Shown piece by piece: positions 15,653 through 24,170 of a stretch of DNA of 39,140 nt (the first letter of the stretch is position 1; each line of letters starts with the position of its first letter). This stretch comes from Bradyrhizobium acaciae (lineage in GTDB: Bacteria; Pseudomonadota; Alphaproteobacteria; Rhizobiales; Xanthobacteraceae): positions 1-39,140 of the forward strand of contig NZ_JACMYK010000066.1 of the NCBI RefSeq assembly GCF_020889785.1, in the 5' to 3' direction. Made by a program: the position numbers and the translations under genes. The notes beneath the pieces were generated by a model that ran no database searches, was not told where the DNA came from, and was given only the letters and a program-made list of their open reading frames with translations.

Positions 15653-15679
15653 GAATGCCCGGGCGAGGCCCGGGCATTC
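15653..15679 (-). terminator. Hairpin downstream of the chemoreceptor gene
   Basis: GAATGCCCGGGC (15653-15664) and GCCCGGGCATTC (15668-15679) form a perfect 12-bp stem with a 3-nt loop, 28 bp beyond the chemoreceptor stop codon. Downstream on the minus strand the sequence reads ACATTTTG, a short T run, so intrinsic termination is plausible though not strong. The 250-bp gap between 15456 and 15706 holds nothing else I can support. Confidence 0.65.
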
Positions 15680-15706
15680 GGATGACGTCGCTTGATCGTG
15701 CCGGCC

Positions 15707-17392
15707 TTACGCCGCGCGGACCTTCTGCAGGAACTCGTCGACCGCGTTGCGCAGCATGCCGGACTGGGTGTCGAGCTCGCGCGCATTCGACAGCACGTCG
15801 CCCGCCGCCGTGCCGGTGGCGGCGGCCGCTGACGTGACGCCGCCGATATGGGCGGAGATCTCGCTCGAGCCGGCCGCGACCTGCTGAATGTTGCGGGCGA
15901 TTTCGCGCGTCGCATCGCCCTGCTGGTCGATCGCGGTCGAGATCGAGGCGGTGATCTCGCTCATCTGCGCGATGGTCGCGGTGATGCCGCCGATCGAGGT
16001 CACCGCCTCGCCGGTGGACGCCTGCATCGCGGCAACCTGCGCCGAGATCTCCTCGGTTGCCTTCGCGGTCTGGTTCGCCAGTGCCTTCACCTCGGAGGCG
16101 ACCACCGCGAAACCGCGGCCGGATTCGCCGGCGCGCGCCGCCTCGATGGTGGCATTGAGCGCGAGCAAATTGGTCTGGGCGGCGATCGAATGGATCAGCT
16201 TGACCACCTCGCCGATCTTCTCGGCGCCGGTGGAGAGCGCCTGCACGGTCGCGTTGGTGCGCTCGGCATCGGCCACCGCCTGGCTGGCGACCTCGCTCGA
16301 GCGCGCGACCTGGCGGGAGATTTCCGCAACCGAGCTGGACAGCTCTTCGGCCGCGGCAGCAACCGTGCCGACATTGTTGGAGGCCGAGTCGGAGGCCGCG
16401 CCGACGGTCGCAGCCCGCGCGCTGGCGTCGCTTGCGGTCGCGGTCATCGACTGCGCCGTCGTCTGCATGCCGGCGGCGGCGGAGGCCACCGTACGGACGA
16501 TGCCGTTCACGCTGCGCTCGAAATCGCTCGCAAGATCCTGCATCGCGTTGCGGCGCTCGGAAGTGGCGCGCGCCTGCGTCTCGGCCTCGGCCTGCTCCAG
16601 GCCGCGGATGCGGATCGCATTGTCCTTGAAGATCTGCACGGTCGCCGCCATCCCGCCGACCTCATCGCCGCGGCCAACGCCGGGGATGTCGCCGTCGAGC
16701 TTGCCGTCTGCGATGTCGCGCATGCGGCTGCCGAGCAAATTGAGCGGGCGGGAGATGCTGCGGCCGATCAGCCAGGCGACCGAACTCGAGACGATGCCGA
16801 TGCCGATGATCGCGAGCCCAAGCAACCAGGCAATAGGACGCATCTTGGCGTCGATATCGTCGAGATAGGCGCCGGTGCCGAGATACATGTCGAAGCCGGG
16901 AACCGCGACGGCATAGCCGAGCTTCCGGATCGGCGTCTCCTGGCCCGGCTTCACATATTCATAGAACAGCAGGATATCGCCCTTGGACTTTACGCCGTCC
17001 ATCAGTTCCTGCGACAGCTTGCGGCCATTGGTCACGACATCCATGCGGTTGGTGCCGACCTGCTTCGGATCGGGCGCGAGCACCGTGATGCCGTTGTAGT
17101 CCGTACCGAACAGATAACCCGAGCCGTTATCGTAGGTCATCGCGTTGCCGCGCTTGCCCAACTCGGCGAGCGCCGCTTCCTTGGTCATCTTTCCGGCGTC
17201 GACCTCCTTCTTCAGGCTCGCCGCCATGTTCTTCGCCATCTCGACTATCGCTTTGGCCTGGTCGATGCGCGCATTCGTCATCTCACGCTGCATCAGATTG
17301 ATTGCCAGGATGCCGGCCGTGCACAGGCCAAGGAGCGCCACCCCCACCAGAATGCCGAGCTTGGGGGTGATCTTCAGATTTGAAAGCTTCAC
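15707..17392 (-). CDS. Methyl-accepting chemotaxis protein with single Cache sensor
   Basis: A transmembrane chemoreceptor of 561 residues from the GTG at 17390-17392, chosen because GGAG lies 5 nt upstream and the N-terminus KLSNLKITPKLGILVGVALLG begins the first membrane helix. Order: TM1 (about 12-33), periplasmic single-Cache domain (about 35-185, with GSGYLFGTDYNGITVLAPDP and MYLGTGAYLDDID), TM2 (about 190-212), HAMP (to about 265), and a methyl-accepting signalling domain with the hairpin tip NLLALNATIEAARAGE and GRGFAVVASEV. The terminal residues EFLQKVRAA are typical of rhizobial receptors. Cache sensors often bind small organic or amino acids; the ligand is unknown. It has no linked che genes. 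Confidence 0.93.
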   Translation of the reverse strand: MKLSNLKITPKLGILVGVALLGLCTAGILAINLMQREMTNARIDQAKAIVEMAKNMAASLKKEVDAGKMTKEAALAELGKRGNAMTYDNGSGYLFGTDYNGITVLAPDPKQVGTNRMDVVTNGRKLSQELMDGVKSKGDILLFYEYVKPGQETPIRKLGYAVAVPGFDMYLGTGAYLDDIDAKMRPIAWLLGLAIIGIGIVSSSVAWLIGRSISRPLNLLGSRMRDIADGKLDGDIPGVGRGDEVGGMAATVQIFKDNAIRIRGLEQAEAETQARATSERRNAMQDLASDFERSVNGIVRTVASAAAGMQTTAQSMTATASDASARAATVGAASDSASNNVGTVAAAAEELSSSVAEISRQVARSSEVASQAVADAERTNATVQALSTGAEKIGEVVKLIHSIAAQTNLLALNATIEAARAGESGRGFAVVASEVKALANQTAKATEEISAQVAAMQASTGEAVTSIGGITATIAQMSEITASISTAIDQQGDATREIARNIQQVAAGSSEISAHIGGVTSAAAATGTAAGDVLSNARELDTQSGMLRNAVDEFLQKVRAA

Positions 17393-17662
17393 GGGGGTCT
17401 CCAGAAGAGGCGGGGAACGCGACGCGATTGGCGGATTGATTCCGGTCACCGTAATGTGAGACCCTTTACCTGATGGTTACGGTGGTTCCCCGTAGAAGCC
17501 CGGAGAATCGGGCCTCGGACCAACCGGCAATTGTAGAGTGAGCAGCACCGCTCGCGTAGAAGTAGGAAAAGCGGCGATCCAGGCCGCGCTCCGAGAAGCA
17601 AGAAGATCAAGAAGCAAACCAGCAAAAAGCAAGAACAGAAGACCTCACATCGGGAGCAGACA

Positions 17663-18706
17663 ATGTCGAAATTCAGGGTCGTCACGCCGAAGGGCGCGAG
17701 CTTCACGGTCGCCGGCGGCGGCTATGATTATGAGCGCGAGGCGCTCGATCCGATCGGTGCGGAGATCGTCGAGGCGCCGGCCAACGAAGCCGAATTCATC
17801 GCCGCGGCGCGCACCGCAGACGCGATCTACGCCAAGGGAATGCCGATCACCAAGGCGGTCATCGACGCACTCGAAAACTGCAAGGTTATCACGCTCGGCA
17901 GCGTCGGCGTCGACTCGGTCGACGTCAAGGCCGCCACCGCCCGCGGCATCCCCGTCACCAACATCCCCGACACCTTCATCGAGGAAGTCGCCGACCACGC
18001 CATGATGCTGCTGCTCGCAGGCTTCCGCCGCCTGATCGAGCAGGACAAGATGGTGCGCACCGGCCGCTGGGCCGAAGGCCGTCCGGCGCTCTTGAAGATT
18101 CCGCGGCTGATGGGCCAGACGCTCGGCTTCATCTCGTTCGGCCGGGTCGCCCGCGCGGTAGCCAAGCGCGCCGCGCCGTTTGGCCTCCGGATGATGGCCT
18201 ACGATCCGTTCATCCAGGAAACGCTGATGTACGATCACGGCGTGATCCCCTCGACATTGTCGGAGGTGCTGTCGCAGTCGGATTTCGTCTCGATGCACGC
18301 CCCGGCGCGGCCCGAGGTGCACCACATGCTGACCGAGAAGCATTTTCGCCAGATGAAGAAATCGGCCGTCTTCATCAACACCGGCCGCGGCGCCACCGTC
18401 GACGAGGACTCGCTGATCAAGGCGCTGCAGGAGGGCTGGATCGCCCACGCCGCGCTCGACGTGCTGGAAAAGGAACCGCCGTCGCACAACAATCCGATGC
18501 TCGGGATGGACAATGTTACCTTGACCGCGCATGTCGCCTCGGCATCGGCACGTTTTGACGAAGCGCGCAAGCGCCGCGTGGGCTACGAATTGTCACTAGT
18601 GCTGCAAGGCATGTGGCCGGTAAGCTGCGTCAACCCGTCGGTGCTGCAAAACACCGCGCTGCGCCGCTGGCAGCCCGTCAGCATGGATCGCGGTCCGAAC
18701 AGCTAG
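17663..18706 (+). CDS. D-2-hydroxyacid dehydrogenase (C-terminal-binding-protein-like)
   Basis: An NAD(P)-dependent reductase of 2-keto acids, 347 residues, starting at ATG 17663 after GGGAG. Catalytic Arg242 (NTGRGA), Glu271 (EKEPP) and His290 (TAHVAS) are present. The dinucleotide loop is odd: it reads GFISFGRVA, so the first and last glycines of the usual GxGxxG are Ser158 and Ala163. The alanine is common in relatives, the serine is not. An extended C-terminus after the His carries WPVSCVNPSVL, as in glyoxylate/hydroxypyruvate-type enzymes. The gene lies 117 bp upstream of the ABC importer genes in the same direction and may process the imported compound. Confidence 0.88.
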   Translation: MSKFRVVTPKGASFTVAGGGYDYEREALDPIGAEIVEAPANEAEFIAAARTADAIYAKGMPITKAVIDALENCKVITLGSVGVDSVDVKAATARGIPVTNIPDTFIEEVADHAMMLLLAGFRRLIEQDKMVRTGRWAEGRPALLKIPRLMGQTLGFISFGRVARAVAKRAAPFGLRMMAYDPFIQETLMYDHGVIPSTLSEVLSQSDFVSMHAPARPEVHHMLTEKHFRQMKKSAVFINTGRGATVDEDSLIKALQEGWIAHAALDVLEKEPPSHNNPMLGMDNVTLTAHVASASARFDEARKRRVGYELSLVLQGMWPVSCVNPSVLQNTALRRWQPVSMDRGPNS

Positions 18707-18823
18707 GCGGGACCACGCTCTCCGCGCGAAGGCTTGTCTCGCCTTTCGCGCGCCGAGACGACAAGACCCTTCACCGGCGGTCAACGCCGGGAAGGAGCAA
18801 TAGAGACAGGGAGTGCAAACGAC

Positions 18824-20170
18824 ATGACGTATGAGGTCACGCGTCGCGGCGCGCTGGCGCTGGGAGCTTCCGCAGCGGCACTGGCCGTCACTGGCGCTTC
18901 GGCGCAGGAAGCGTCGAAAATTAAGGCTGCCGACGTGGCAGCACCGTCGCTCCCGATCGAAAAGGGCGCGAACTTGCGCATGTTGCGGCCGGTGCGCTTC
19001 GTCCAGGCCGACGAAGACGTGTTCCGCGCCAATGCCAAGACGTTCACCGACAAGACCGGCGTCGAGATCAAGGTCGACTTCGTCGGCTGGGAGGACATCA
19101 ACCAGCAGACCGCGGTGACCTCGAACTCCGGTGCCGGGCCCGACATCATCATCGGCTTCGGCGATGCGCCGCATATCTATATCGACAAGCTGATCGAGCT
19201 GACCGACGTCGCCGACTATCTCGACAAGCGCTACGGCGGCTGGCTCGCGCTCGCAAAACGCTACGGCATGCGCTCCAAATCCAAGAGCTGGATCGGTCTG
19301 CCGTTCGGCGCCTCGGGTGGCCCGCTGGTCTACCGCAAGTCGCTGGTCAATGCGGCCGGCTTCGACAAGGTGCCGGAAGACCATGCCGGCATCCTCGAAC
19401 TCTGCAAGAAGCTCAAGGCGGCCGGCAAGCCGGCGGGCTTCGCGCTCGGCAACGCCGTCGGCGACGGCAACGGCTTCGCCAACTGGCTGTTGTGGTCGCA
19501 CAACGCCGCACTGCTGGATGAGGAAGGCAATATCATCATCAACAGCAAGGAGACGATCGCCGCGCTGAAATATCTGAAGGAACTCTATCCGACCTTCATC
19601 GCCGGCACGCCGTCCTGGAACGACGTCTCCAACAACCGCGCCTACTCGTCGCAGGAGATCGGGCTCACGGCGAATGGCGTCTCGCTGTACTTCTCGCTGA
19701 AGAACGATCCCGCGACCAAGGCGGTTGCCGACGACACGCAGCACCAATTGCTACCGAAGGGACTGGCACCGACCTCGCCGATGTCGGGCCTCACCCTGAA
19801 TGCCATGGTGTTCAAGCACAGCCCCTATCCCAATGCAGCGAAAGCGTTCCTGCAATTCATGCTGGAGAAGGAGCAGTACGAGCCCTGGCTCAATGCCAAC
19901 TCCGGCTACTGGTCGCAGCCGCTCGCAGCCTACGCGGACGCTGCGGTCTGGTCGGGCGATCCCAAGGTGGCGATCTTCAAGGACACGATGAAGAGCCCCT
20001 ACTACAACGGCTACAAGGGGCCGATCTCGACCGCGACCGGCGCCGTCAATGCCGACTACGTGCTGGTGCAGATGTGCGCCTCCGTCGCGACCGATGCGGC
20101 AACGCCTGAGGCCGCCGCCGCGGAAGCCGAGCAGCGCGCCAAACGGTACTTCCGCCGGCAGAACCGGTAA
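18824..20170 (+). CDS. ABC importer substrate-binding protein (Tat-exported, carbohydrate type)
   Basis: A periplasmic ligand-binding protein of the family-1 (maltose/sn-glycerol-3-phosphate) type, 448 residues from ATG 18824, with AGGGAG upstream. The N-terminus MTYEVTRRGALALGASAAALAV followed by TGASAQ is a twin-arginine signal with cleavage probably after ASA. The mature part has FVGWEDINQQ, GAGPDIIIGFGDAPHIY, GLPFGASGGPLVYRK and WLNANSGYWSQP, typical of this family. It is followed after 131 bp by two permease genes. No ATPase is present in the window. The ligand is unknown; sugars, sugar alcohols or polyols are likely from the family. Confidence 0.92.
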   Translation: MTYEVTRRGALALGASAAALAVTGASAQEASKIKAADVAAPSLPIEKGANLRMLRPVRFVQADEDVFRANAKTFTDKTGVEIKVDFVGWEDINQQTAVTSNSGAGPDIIIGFGDAPHIYIDKLIELTDVADYLDKRYGGWLALAKRYGMRSKSKSWIGLPFGASGGPLVYRKSLVNAAGFDKVPEDHAGILELCKKLKAAGKPAGFALGNAVGDGNGFANWLLWSHNAALLDEEGNIIINSKETIAALKYLKELYPTFIAGTPSWNDVSNNRAYSSQEIGLTANGVSLYFSLKNDPATKAVADDTQHQLLPKGLAPTSPMSGLTLNAMVFKHSPYPNAAKAFLQFMLEKEQYEPWLNANSGYWSQPLAAYADAAVWSGDPKVAIFKDTMKSPYYNGYKGPISTATGAVNADYVLVQMCASVATDAATPEAAAAEAEQRAKRYFRRQNR

Positions 20171-20203
20171 CGGCGCTCATTGAACTGCGAAACTTAAATC
20201 AAC

Positions 20204-20285
20204 CGTCATTGCGAGCGAAGCGAAGCAATCCATAGCGCCACGACGAGAAATGGATTGCTTCGTCGCTTCGCTCCTTGCAATGACG
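20204..20285. repeat. Inverted repeat between binding-protein and permease genes
   Basis: CGTCATTGCGAGCGAAGCGAAGCAATCCAT-type 5' arm (positions 20204-20233) faces an imperfect complement ending GCAATGACG at 20285, with ATGGATTGCTTCG in the middle. It is a different dispersed repeat family from the others in this window. It ends 16 bp before the first permease start codon, so it is inside the probable operon transcript. Confidence 0.75.
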
Positions 20286-20301
20286 ACACGACGAGCATTC
20301 A

Positions 20302-21261
20302 ATGTCCGTAACGACCTTCCCATCGCGCGGCGGTGCGGCGCTCCAGCGACCCGGCCGGCTCGCGCGCCTGTTCGACTACAAGCCGTTCCTGATCGTGATG
20401 TGCCTTGCGCCAGCGATCGGCCTGCTGCTGGTGTTCCTCACCTATCCGCTCGGCCTCGGCATCTGGCTCGCCTTCACCGACACCACGATCGGTCAGCGCG
20501 GCATCTATATCGGGCTCGAGAATTTCCAGTATCTGCTCAAGGATCCCTTGTGGTGGAACGCGGTGTTCTACTCGATCTTCTACACCGCGGTCGCGACTTT
20601 CGGAAAATTCGCGCTCGGCTTCTGGCTGGCGCTGCTGCTCAACAACCATTTCCCGTTCAAGAGCCTGATCCGCGCCATCGTGCTGCTGCCGTGGATCGTG
20701 CCGACGGTGCTCTCGGCGCTGGCGTTCTGGTGGATCTACGATCCGCAGTTCTCGATCATCTCCTATCTGCTGGTCGACGTGCTGCACCTGCGCGACAGCA
20801 ATGTCGACTTCCTCGGTTCGCCCTGGCCGGCGCGCTTCTCGCTGATCGCGGCCAATATCTGGCGCGGCATCCCGTTCGTGGCGATCTCGCTGCTGGCGGG
20901 CCTGCAGACCATCTCGCCCTCACTCTATGAAGCCGCAATGCTCGACGGCGCCACCTCGTGGCAGCGCTTCCGCTACATCACCTTCCCGATGATGATGCCG
21001 ATCCTGGCGATCGTGATGACGTTCTCGATCATCTTCACCTTCACCGATTTCCAGCTGGTCTACGCCATCACCCGCGGCGGCCCGGTCAACTCGACCCATC
21101 TGCTGGCAACGCTGGCGTTCCAGCGCGGCATCGCCGGCGGCGAGCTCGGCGAGGGTGCGGCGATCGCAGTCTCGATGATCCCGTTCCTCGTGTTCGCAAC
21201 CTTGTTCAGTTACTTCGGCCTCGCGCGCCGCAAATGGCAGCAGGGAGAAGCCAATGACTGA
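20302..21261 (+). CDS. ABC importer permease (MalF/UgpA type)
   Basis: A 319-residue inner-membrane subunit with six membrane helices (first at about 28-50). The EAA loop that docks the ATPase is visible as YEAAMLDGATSWQRFRYITFP (about 213-233). The start is ATG 20302, just after the dispersed repeat; the ribosome binding site is weak. Its 3' end overlaps the next permease by 8 bp, so the two are translationally coupled. It should pair with the second permease, the upstream Tat-exported binding protein and an ATPase from elsewhere. Confidence 0.92.
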   Translation: MSVTTFPSRGGAALQRPGRLARLFDYKPFLIVMCLAPAIGLLLVFLTYPLGLGIWLAFTDTTIGQRGIYIGLENFQYLLKDPLWWNAVFYSIFYTAVATFGKFALGFWLALLLNNHFPFKSLIRAIVLLPWIVPTVLSALAFWWIYDPQFSIISYLLVDVLHLRDSNVDFLGSPWPARFSLIAANIWRGIPFVAISLLAGLQTISPSLYEAAMLDGATSWQRFRYITFPMMMPILAIVMTFSIIFTFTDFQLVYAITRGGPVNSTHLLATLAFQRGIAGGELGEGAAIAVSMIPFLVFATLFSYFGLARRKWQQGEAND

Positions 21262-22144
21262 CGTCGTAGCTTCCAACGTCGCCAGCGCCACGCCGGATAC
21301 GATGGCGTGGGATTCCCGTACCCGGCGCGTGGTGATGATCTATCTGCCGCTCGCCTGCTTCATCCTGATCCTGCTGTTCCCGTTCTACTGGATGGCGATC
21401 ACCTCGTTCAAGCCGAACGCGGAGCTGTTGAACTACAAGGAGCACAACCCGTTCTGGATCACCTCGCCGACGCTCGCGCATATCAAGCACCTGCTGTTCG
21501 AGACGTCGTATCCGCGCTGGCTGAAGACGACCATGCTGGTTGCGATCGGCTCGACCTTCCTGTCGCTGTTCGCCTCGACGCTCGCGGCTTATGCGATCGA
21601 GCGGCTGCGCTTCCGCGGCAGCCCCTATGTCGGGCTCGGCATCTACCTCGCCTATCTGGTGCCGCCGTCGATCCTGTTCATTCCGCTCGCCACCGTGATC
21701 GTGCAGTTCGGCCTGTTCGATTCACCCTTAGCGCTGATCCTGGTCTACCCGACCTTCCTGGTGCCGTTCTGCACCTGGCTGTTGATCGGCTATTTCAAGT
21801 CGATCCCCTATGAGCTCGAGGAATGCGCGCTGGTCGACGGTGCGACGCGGCTGCAGATCCTGTGGCGGATCACGCTGCCGCTCGCGGTGCCCGGCCTGAT
21901 CTCGGCCGGCATCTTCTCTTTCACGTTGTCGTGGAACGAGTTCATCTATGCGCTCGCCTTCATCCAGAGTGGCGCCAACAAGACGGTGCCGGTCGCGATC
22001 CTGACCGAGCTCGTCACCGGCGACGTCTACCAGTGGGGCGCGCTGATGGCGGGCTCGCTGCTCGGCTCGCTGCCGGTCGCCCTGTTCTACTCGCTGTTCG
22101 TCGACTACTACGTGTCGTCGTTGACCGGCGCCGTGAAGGAGTAG
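21254..22144 (+). CDS. ABC importer permease (MalG/UgpE type)
   Basis: A 296-residue second permease subunit with six membrane helices. It begins with the ATG in ATGACTGA that overlaps the stop of the preceding permease. The EAA loop reads YELEECALVDGATRLQILWRITLP in its middle part (about 193-212), and LSWNEFIYALAFIQS and GDVYQWGALMAGSLLGSLPVA are typical of MalG relatives. The cassette ends here: a convergent unrelated gene begins 22 bp beyond the stop, so the ATPase must be shared or encoded elsewhere. Confidence 0.92.
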   Translation: MTDVVASNVASATPDTMAWDSRTRRVVMIYLPLACFILILLFPFYWMAITSFKPNAELLNYKEHNPFWITSPTLAHIKHLLFETSYPRWLKTTMLVAIGSTFLSLFASTLAAYAIERLRFRGSPYVGLGIYLAYLVPPSILFIPLATVIVQFGLFDSPLALILVYPTFLVPFCTWLLIGYFKSIPYELEECALVDGATRLQILWRITLPLAVPGLISAGIFSFTLSWNEFIYALAFIQSGANKTVPVAILTELVTGDVYQWGALMAGSLLGSLPVALFYSLFVDYYVSSLTGAVKE

Positions 22145-22166
22145 CGGGGGCATTTGAGCAATTGCG

Positions 22167-22502
22167 TCACGCCGCGGCGCCCTTGGAGCGCTCGGTCATC
22201 AGCACCTCGAAGCCTTCGAACCTGGGATGGCCGAGATAGAGGCTGCCGCCGGTCTCGTTGCCGGCGCGGGAATGGGCACGGCGGAACGCTTCCGATTTGG
22301 TCCAGTCCTCGAACGTCGTCCTGCTGGACCACACGGTGTGAGTGGCATACAGCGTGTGGTCCTCAGCGGCTGGCCCCTTGACCAGGTGAAACTCGATGAA
22401 GCCCGGAACACCGCCAAGATAGGAATCGCGCGTGCTCCAGACCGTCTCGAATGCCTCCTCCCTGCCCCTGATCACTTGAAACCGGTTCATTGCGATGAAC
22501 AT
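22167..22502 (-). CDS. IsdG-like haem-degrading monooxygenase
   Basis: A 111-residue antibiotic-biosynthesis-monooxygenase (ABM) fold protein. The IsdG catalytic triad is present at the same positions as in the Staphylococcus enzyme: Asn6 (close to Asn7), Trp67 and His77. The first residues MFIAMNRFQVIRGREEAFE are characteristic of IsdG/HmuQ-type enzymes, which open haem with O2 to release iron. Bradyrhizobium HmuQ and HmuD are enzymes of this class (established knowledge); which one this resembles cannot be told here. GGAGATCCCTTTC precedes the ATG at 22500-22502. No haem-uptake genes are linked, and I see no clear Irr-type iron-control element upstream. Confidence 0.85.
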   Translation of the reverse strand: MFIAMNRFQVIRGREEAFETVWSTRDSYLGGVPGFIEFHLVKGPAAEDHTLYATHTVWSSRTTFEDWTKSEAFRRAHSRAGNETGGSLYLGHPRFEGFEVLMTERSKGAAA

Positions 22503-22681
22503 GAAAGGGATCTCCTGTTAAGCGGTGGACATCGGCGAGCGATCCGCCGGTTGATCCCGTTGATATCATGGATGGCTCAAGGCCGCGCTGGGAAACCGGC
22601 TTCAGCGAGACCGGCACAAGGTCGCGCATGACGGAGGAAGGCGACGTAACGCCGCAAGCCTTATCCCGTCGCAATATGCGT

Positions 22682-22710
22682 CATTCACAAAACTGTCAGC
22701 CGGCTGTAAC
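22682..22710 (+). promoter_or_regulatory. Candidate Pho box upstream of phytase-like esterase
   Basis: CTGTCAG (22693-22699) and CTGTAAC (22704-22710) are separated by 4 bp, the 11-bp period of PhoB-binding direct repeats (consensus CTGTCAT-N4-CTGTCAT/C). A weaker third unit, CATTCAC (22682-22688), continues the same period upstream. It is 60 bp before the start codon of a secreted phytase-like protein, the right place for a phosphate-starvation promoter. Confidence 0.6.
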
Positions 22711-22770
22711 AGGCGCCTCGGAGAACACCGCATCGTTTATCTCGTCGTATCTTTCCTTGGGAGATCAACC

Positions 22771-24123
22771 ATGCGCCTGTCACTGCTCTGCTCTGTCGCC
22801 TCGCTCCTGCTCGCCACATCGGCGTTGGCGCAGAGCGAAGGTGAATTTCCGGCGACGTTGGCAGGACACGCCGTGATGCCGGCCGAAAGCTTCATCGATG
22901 CGCCCGCCGATGCGCCGAACGATCTGAAAACCTCCGGCAAATACACCACCGGCAAGCGCGTCGATGCCATCGGCACCGTGATGGGCAAGTCCTATGAACG
23001 GCCGACCGGCGTGTCGCTGCCGTTCAAGGGCCAGCCGCTGCAGGGCCATTCCGGCATCAAGGCGATGCCCGACGGCTCGTTCTGGGTGATCACCGACAAC
23101 GGCATGGGCTCGCGCTACAACTCCGCGGACTCGATGCTGTACCTGAACCGCTACAAGATGGACTGGGCGAACGGCAAGATCGAGCGCCAGGAGACCGTGT
23201 TCCTGCACGACCCCGACAAGAAGGTGCCATTCCGCATCGTGCATGAGGACACCGCCAAGCGCTACCTCACCGGCGCGGACTTCGACACCGAGGGATTCCA
23301 GGTCATCAACGACATTTTCTGGATCGGCGACGAATTCGGGCCCTACATCCTCAAGGCCGACAAGACCGGCAAGATCCTCGCCGTGTTCGAGACGGTCGCG
23401 GACGGCAAGCCGGTGCGCTCGCCGGATCACTGGGCAGTGCAGTCGCCCGGCGCGCCCGGCGCCTCCTATACCAACGTCAATCTGCGCCGCTCCAAGGGCT
23501 ATGAGGGCTTCGCTTCCTCCAAGGACGGCAAATTCCTCTACGGCCTGCTCGAAGGGCCGCTGTGGGATGCCGACAAGAAGGACTGGGAGAAGGTCGACGG
23601 CAAGGAAGCCTCGCGCATCCTCGAATTCGACGTCGCGGCGGAAAAATTCACCGGGCGCTACTGGCAGTATGTGTTCGAGCAGAACGGTAATGCGATCGGC
23701 GACTTCAACATGATCGACCCGACCCAGGGCCTCGTGATCGAGCGCGACAATGGCGAAGGCACCGCGGACAAGGTCTGCCCGCAAGGCCAGCGCGGCGAAA
23801 ACTGCTTCCCTGACCTCGCCAGGTTCAAGCGCGTCTACAAGATCGAGTTGTCCGACGCCAATGTCGGCAAGCCCGTGCGCAAGATCGCCTATATCGACCT
23901 GATGAAGATCCGCGATCCGAACAAGAAGGCGCGCAAGCCGCTCAATGACGGCGTCTACACCTTCCCGTTCTTCACCATCGAGAATGTCGACCGCGTCGAC
24001 GAGAACCACATCATCGTCGGCAACGACAACAACCTGCCGTTCTCCTCGAGCCGCGACCCGAACAAGGCCGATGACGACGAGTTCGTGCTGCTCGAGGTGG
24101 GTGACTTCCTGAGGGCGAAGTGA
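22771..24123 (+). CDS. Secreted esterase-like/phytase-like protein
   Basis: A 450-residue exported protein. The N-terminus MRLSLLCSVASLLLATSALA followed by QS is a Sec signal peptide with cleavage after ALA. The mature part matches the 'esterase-like activity of phytase' family, a beta-propeller type fold: GHSGIKAMPDGSFWVITDNG, FDTEGFQVINDIFWIGDEFGPY, YEGFASSKDGKFLYGLLEGP and the late IENVDRVDENHIIVGNDNN. These proteins act in the periplasm or outside on phosphate esters. The Pho-box-like repeats upstream and the family role together suggest phosphate scavenging. The exact substrate is not known. A hairpin follows the stop codon. Confidence 0.88.
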   Translation: MRLSLLCSVASLLLATSALAQSEGEFPATLAGHAVMPAESFIDAPADAPNDLKTSGKYTTGKRVDAIGTVMGKSYERPTGVSLPFKGQPLQGHSGIKAMPDGSFWVITDNGMGSRYNSADSMLYLNRYKMDWANGKIERQETVFLHDPDKKVPFRIVHEDTAKRYLTGADFDTEGFQVINDIFWIGDEFGPYILKADKTGKILAVFETVADGKPVRSPDHWAVQSPGAPGASYTNVNLRRSKGYEGFASSKDGKFLYGLLEGPLWDADKKDWEKVDGKEASRILEFDVAAEKFTGRYWQYVFEQNGNAIGDFNMIDPTQGLVIERDNGEGTADKVCPQGQRGENCFPDLARFKRVYKIELSDANVGKPVRKIAYIDLMKIRDPNKKARKPLNDGVYTFPFFTIENVDRVDENHIIVGNDNNLPFSSSRDPNKADDDEFVLLEVGDFLRAK

Positions 24124-24147
24124 GGCGCGCGCCCCAATGACAGTGTC

Positions 24148-24170
24148 GTCGCCCGGCTCGACCGGGCGAC
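24148..24170 (+). terminator. Hairpin downstream of phytase-like gene
   Basis: GTCGCCCGG (24148-24156) pairs with CCGGGCGAC (24162-24170) around a 5-nt loop, 25 bp after the stop codon. No T tract follows, so it may be the edge of another dispersed repeat (which seems to continue to about 24260 with CCCCGCTCAAGGCGAGGC) rather than a classic terminator. The 240-bp gap holds no gene I can support. Confidence 0.5.

Noticed and set aside
15848..17383. Frame of 511 codons opposite the chemoreceptor
   Set aside because: Antisense shadow of an MCP gene with clear domains; the translation is rich in R, G and H without a fold pattern.
22503..22681. Irr-type iron-control element upstream of the haem oxygenase gene
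   Set aside because: I looked for one because of the gene's function but saw no convincing motif.
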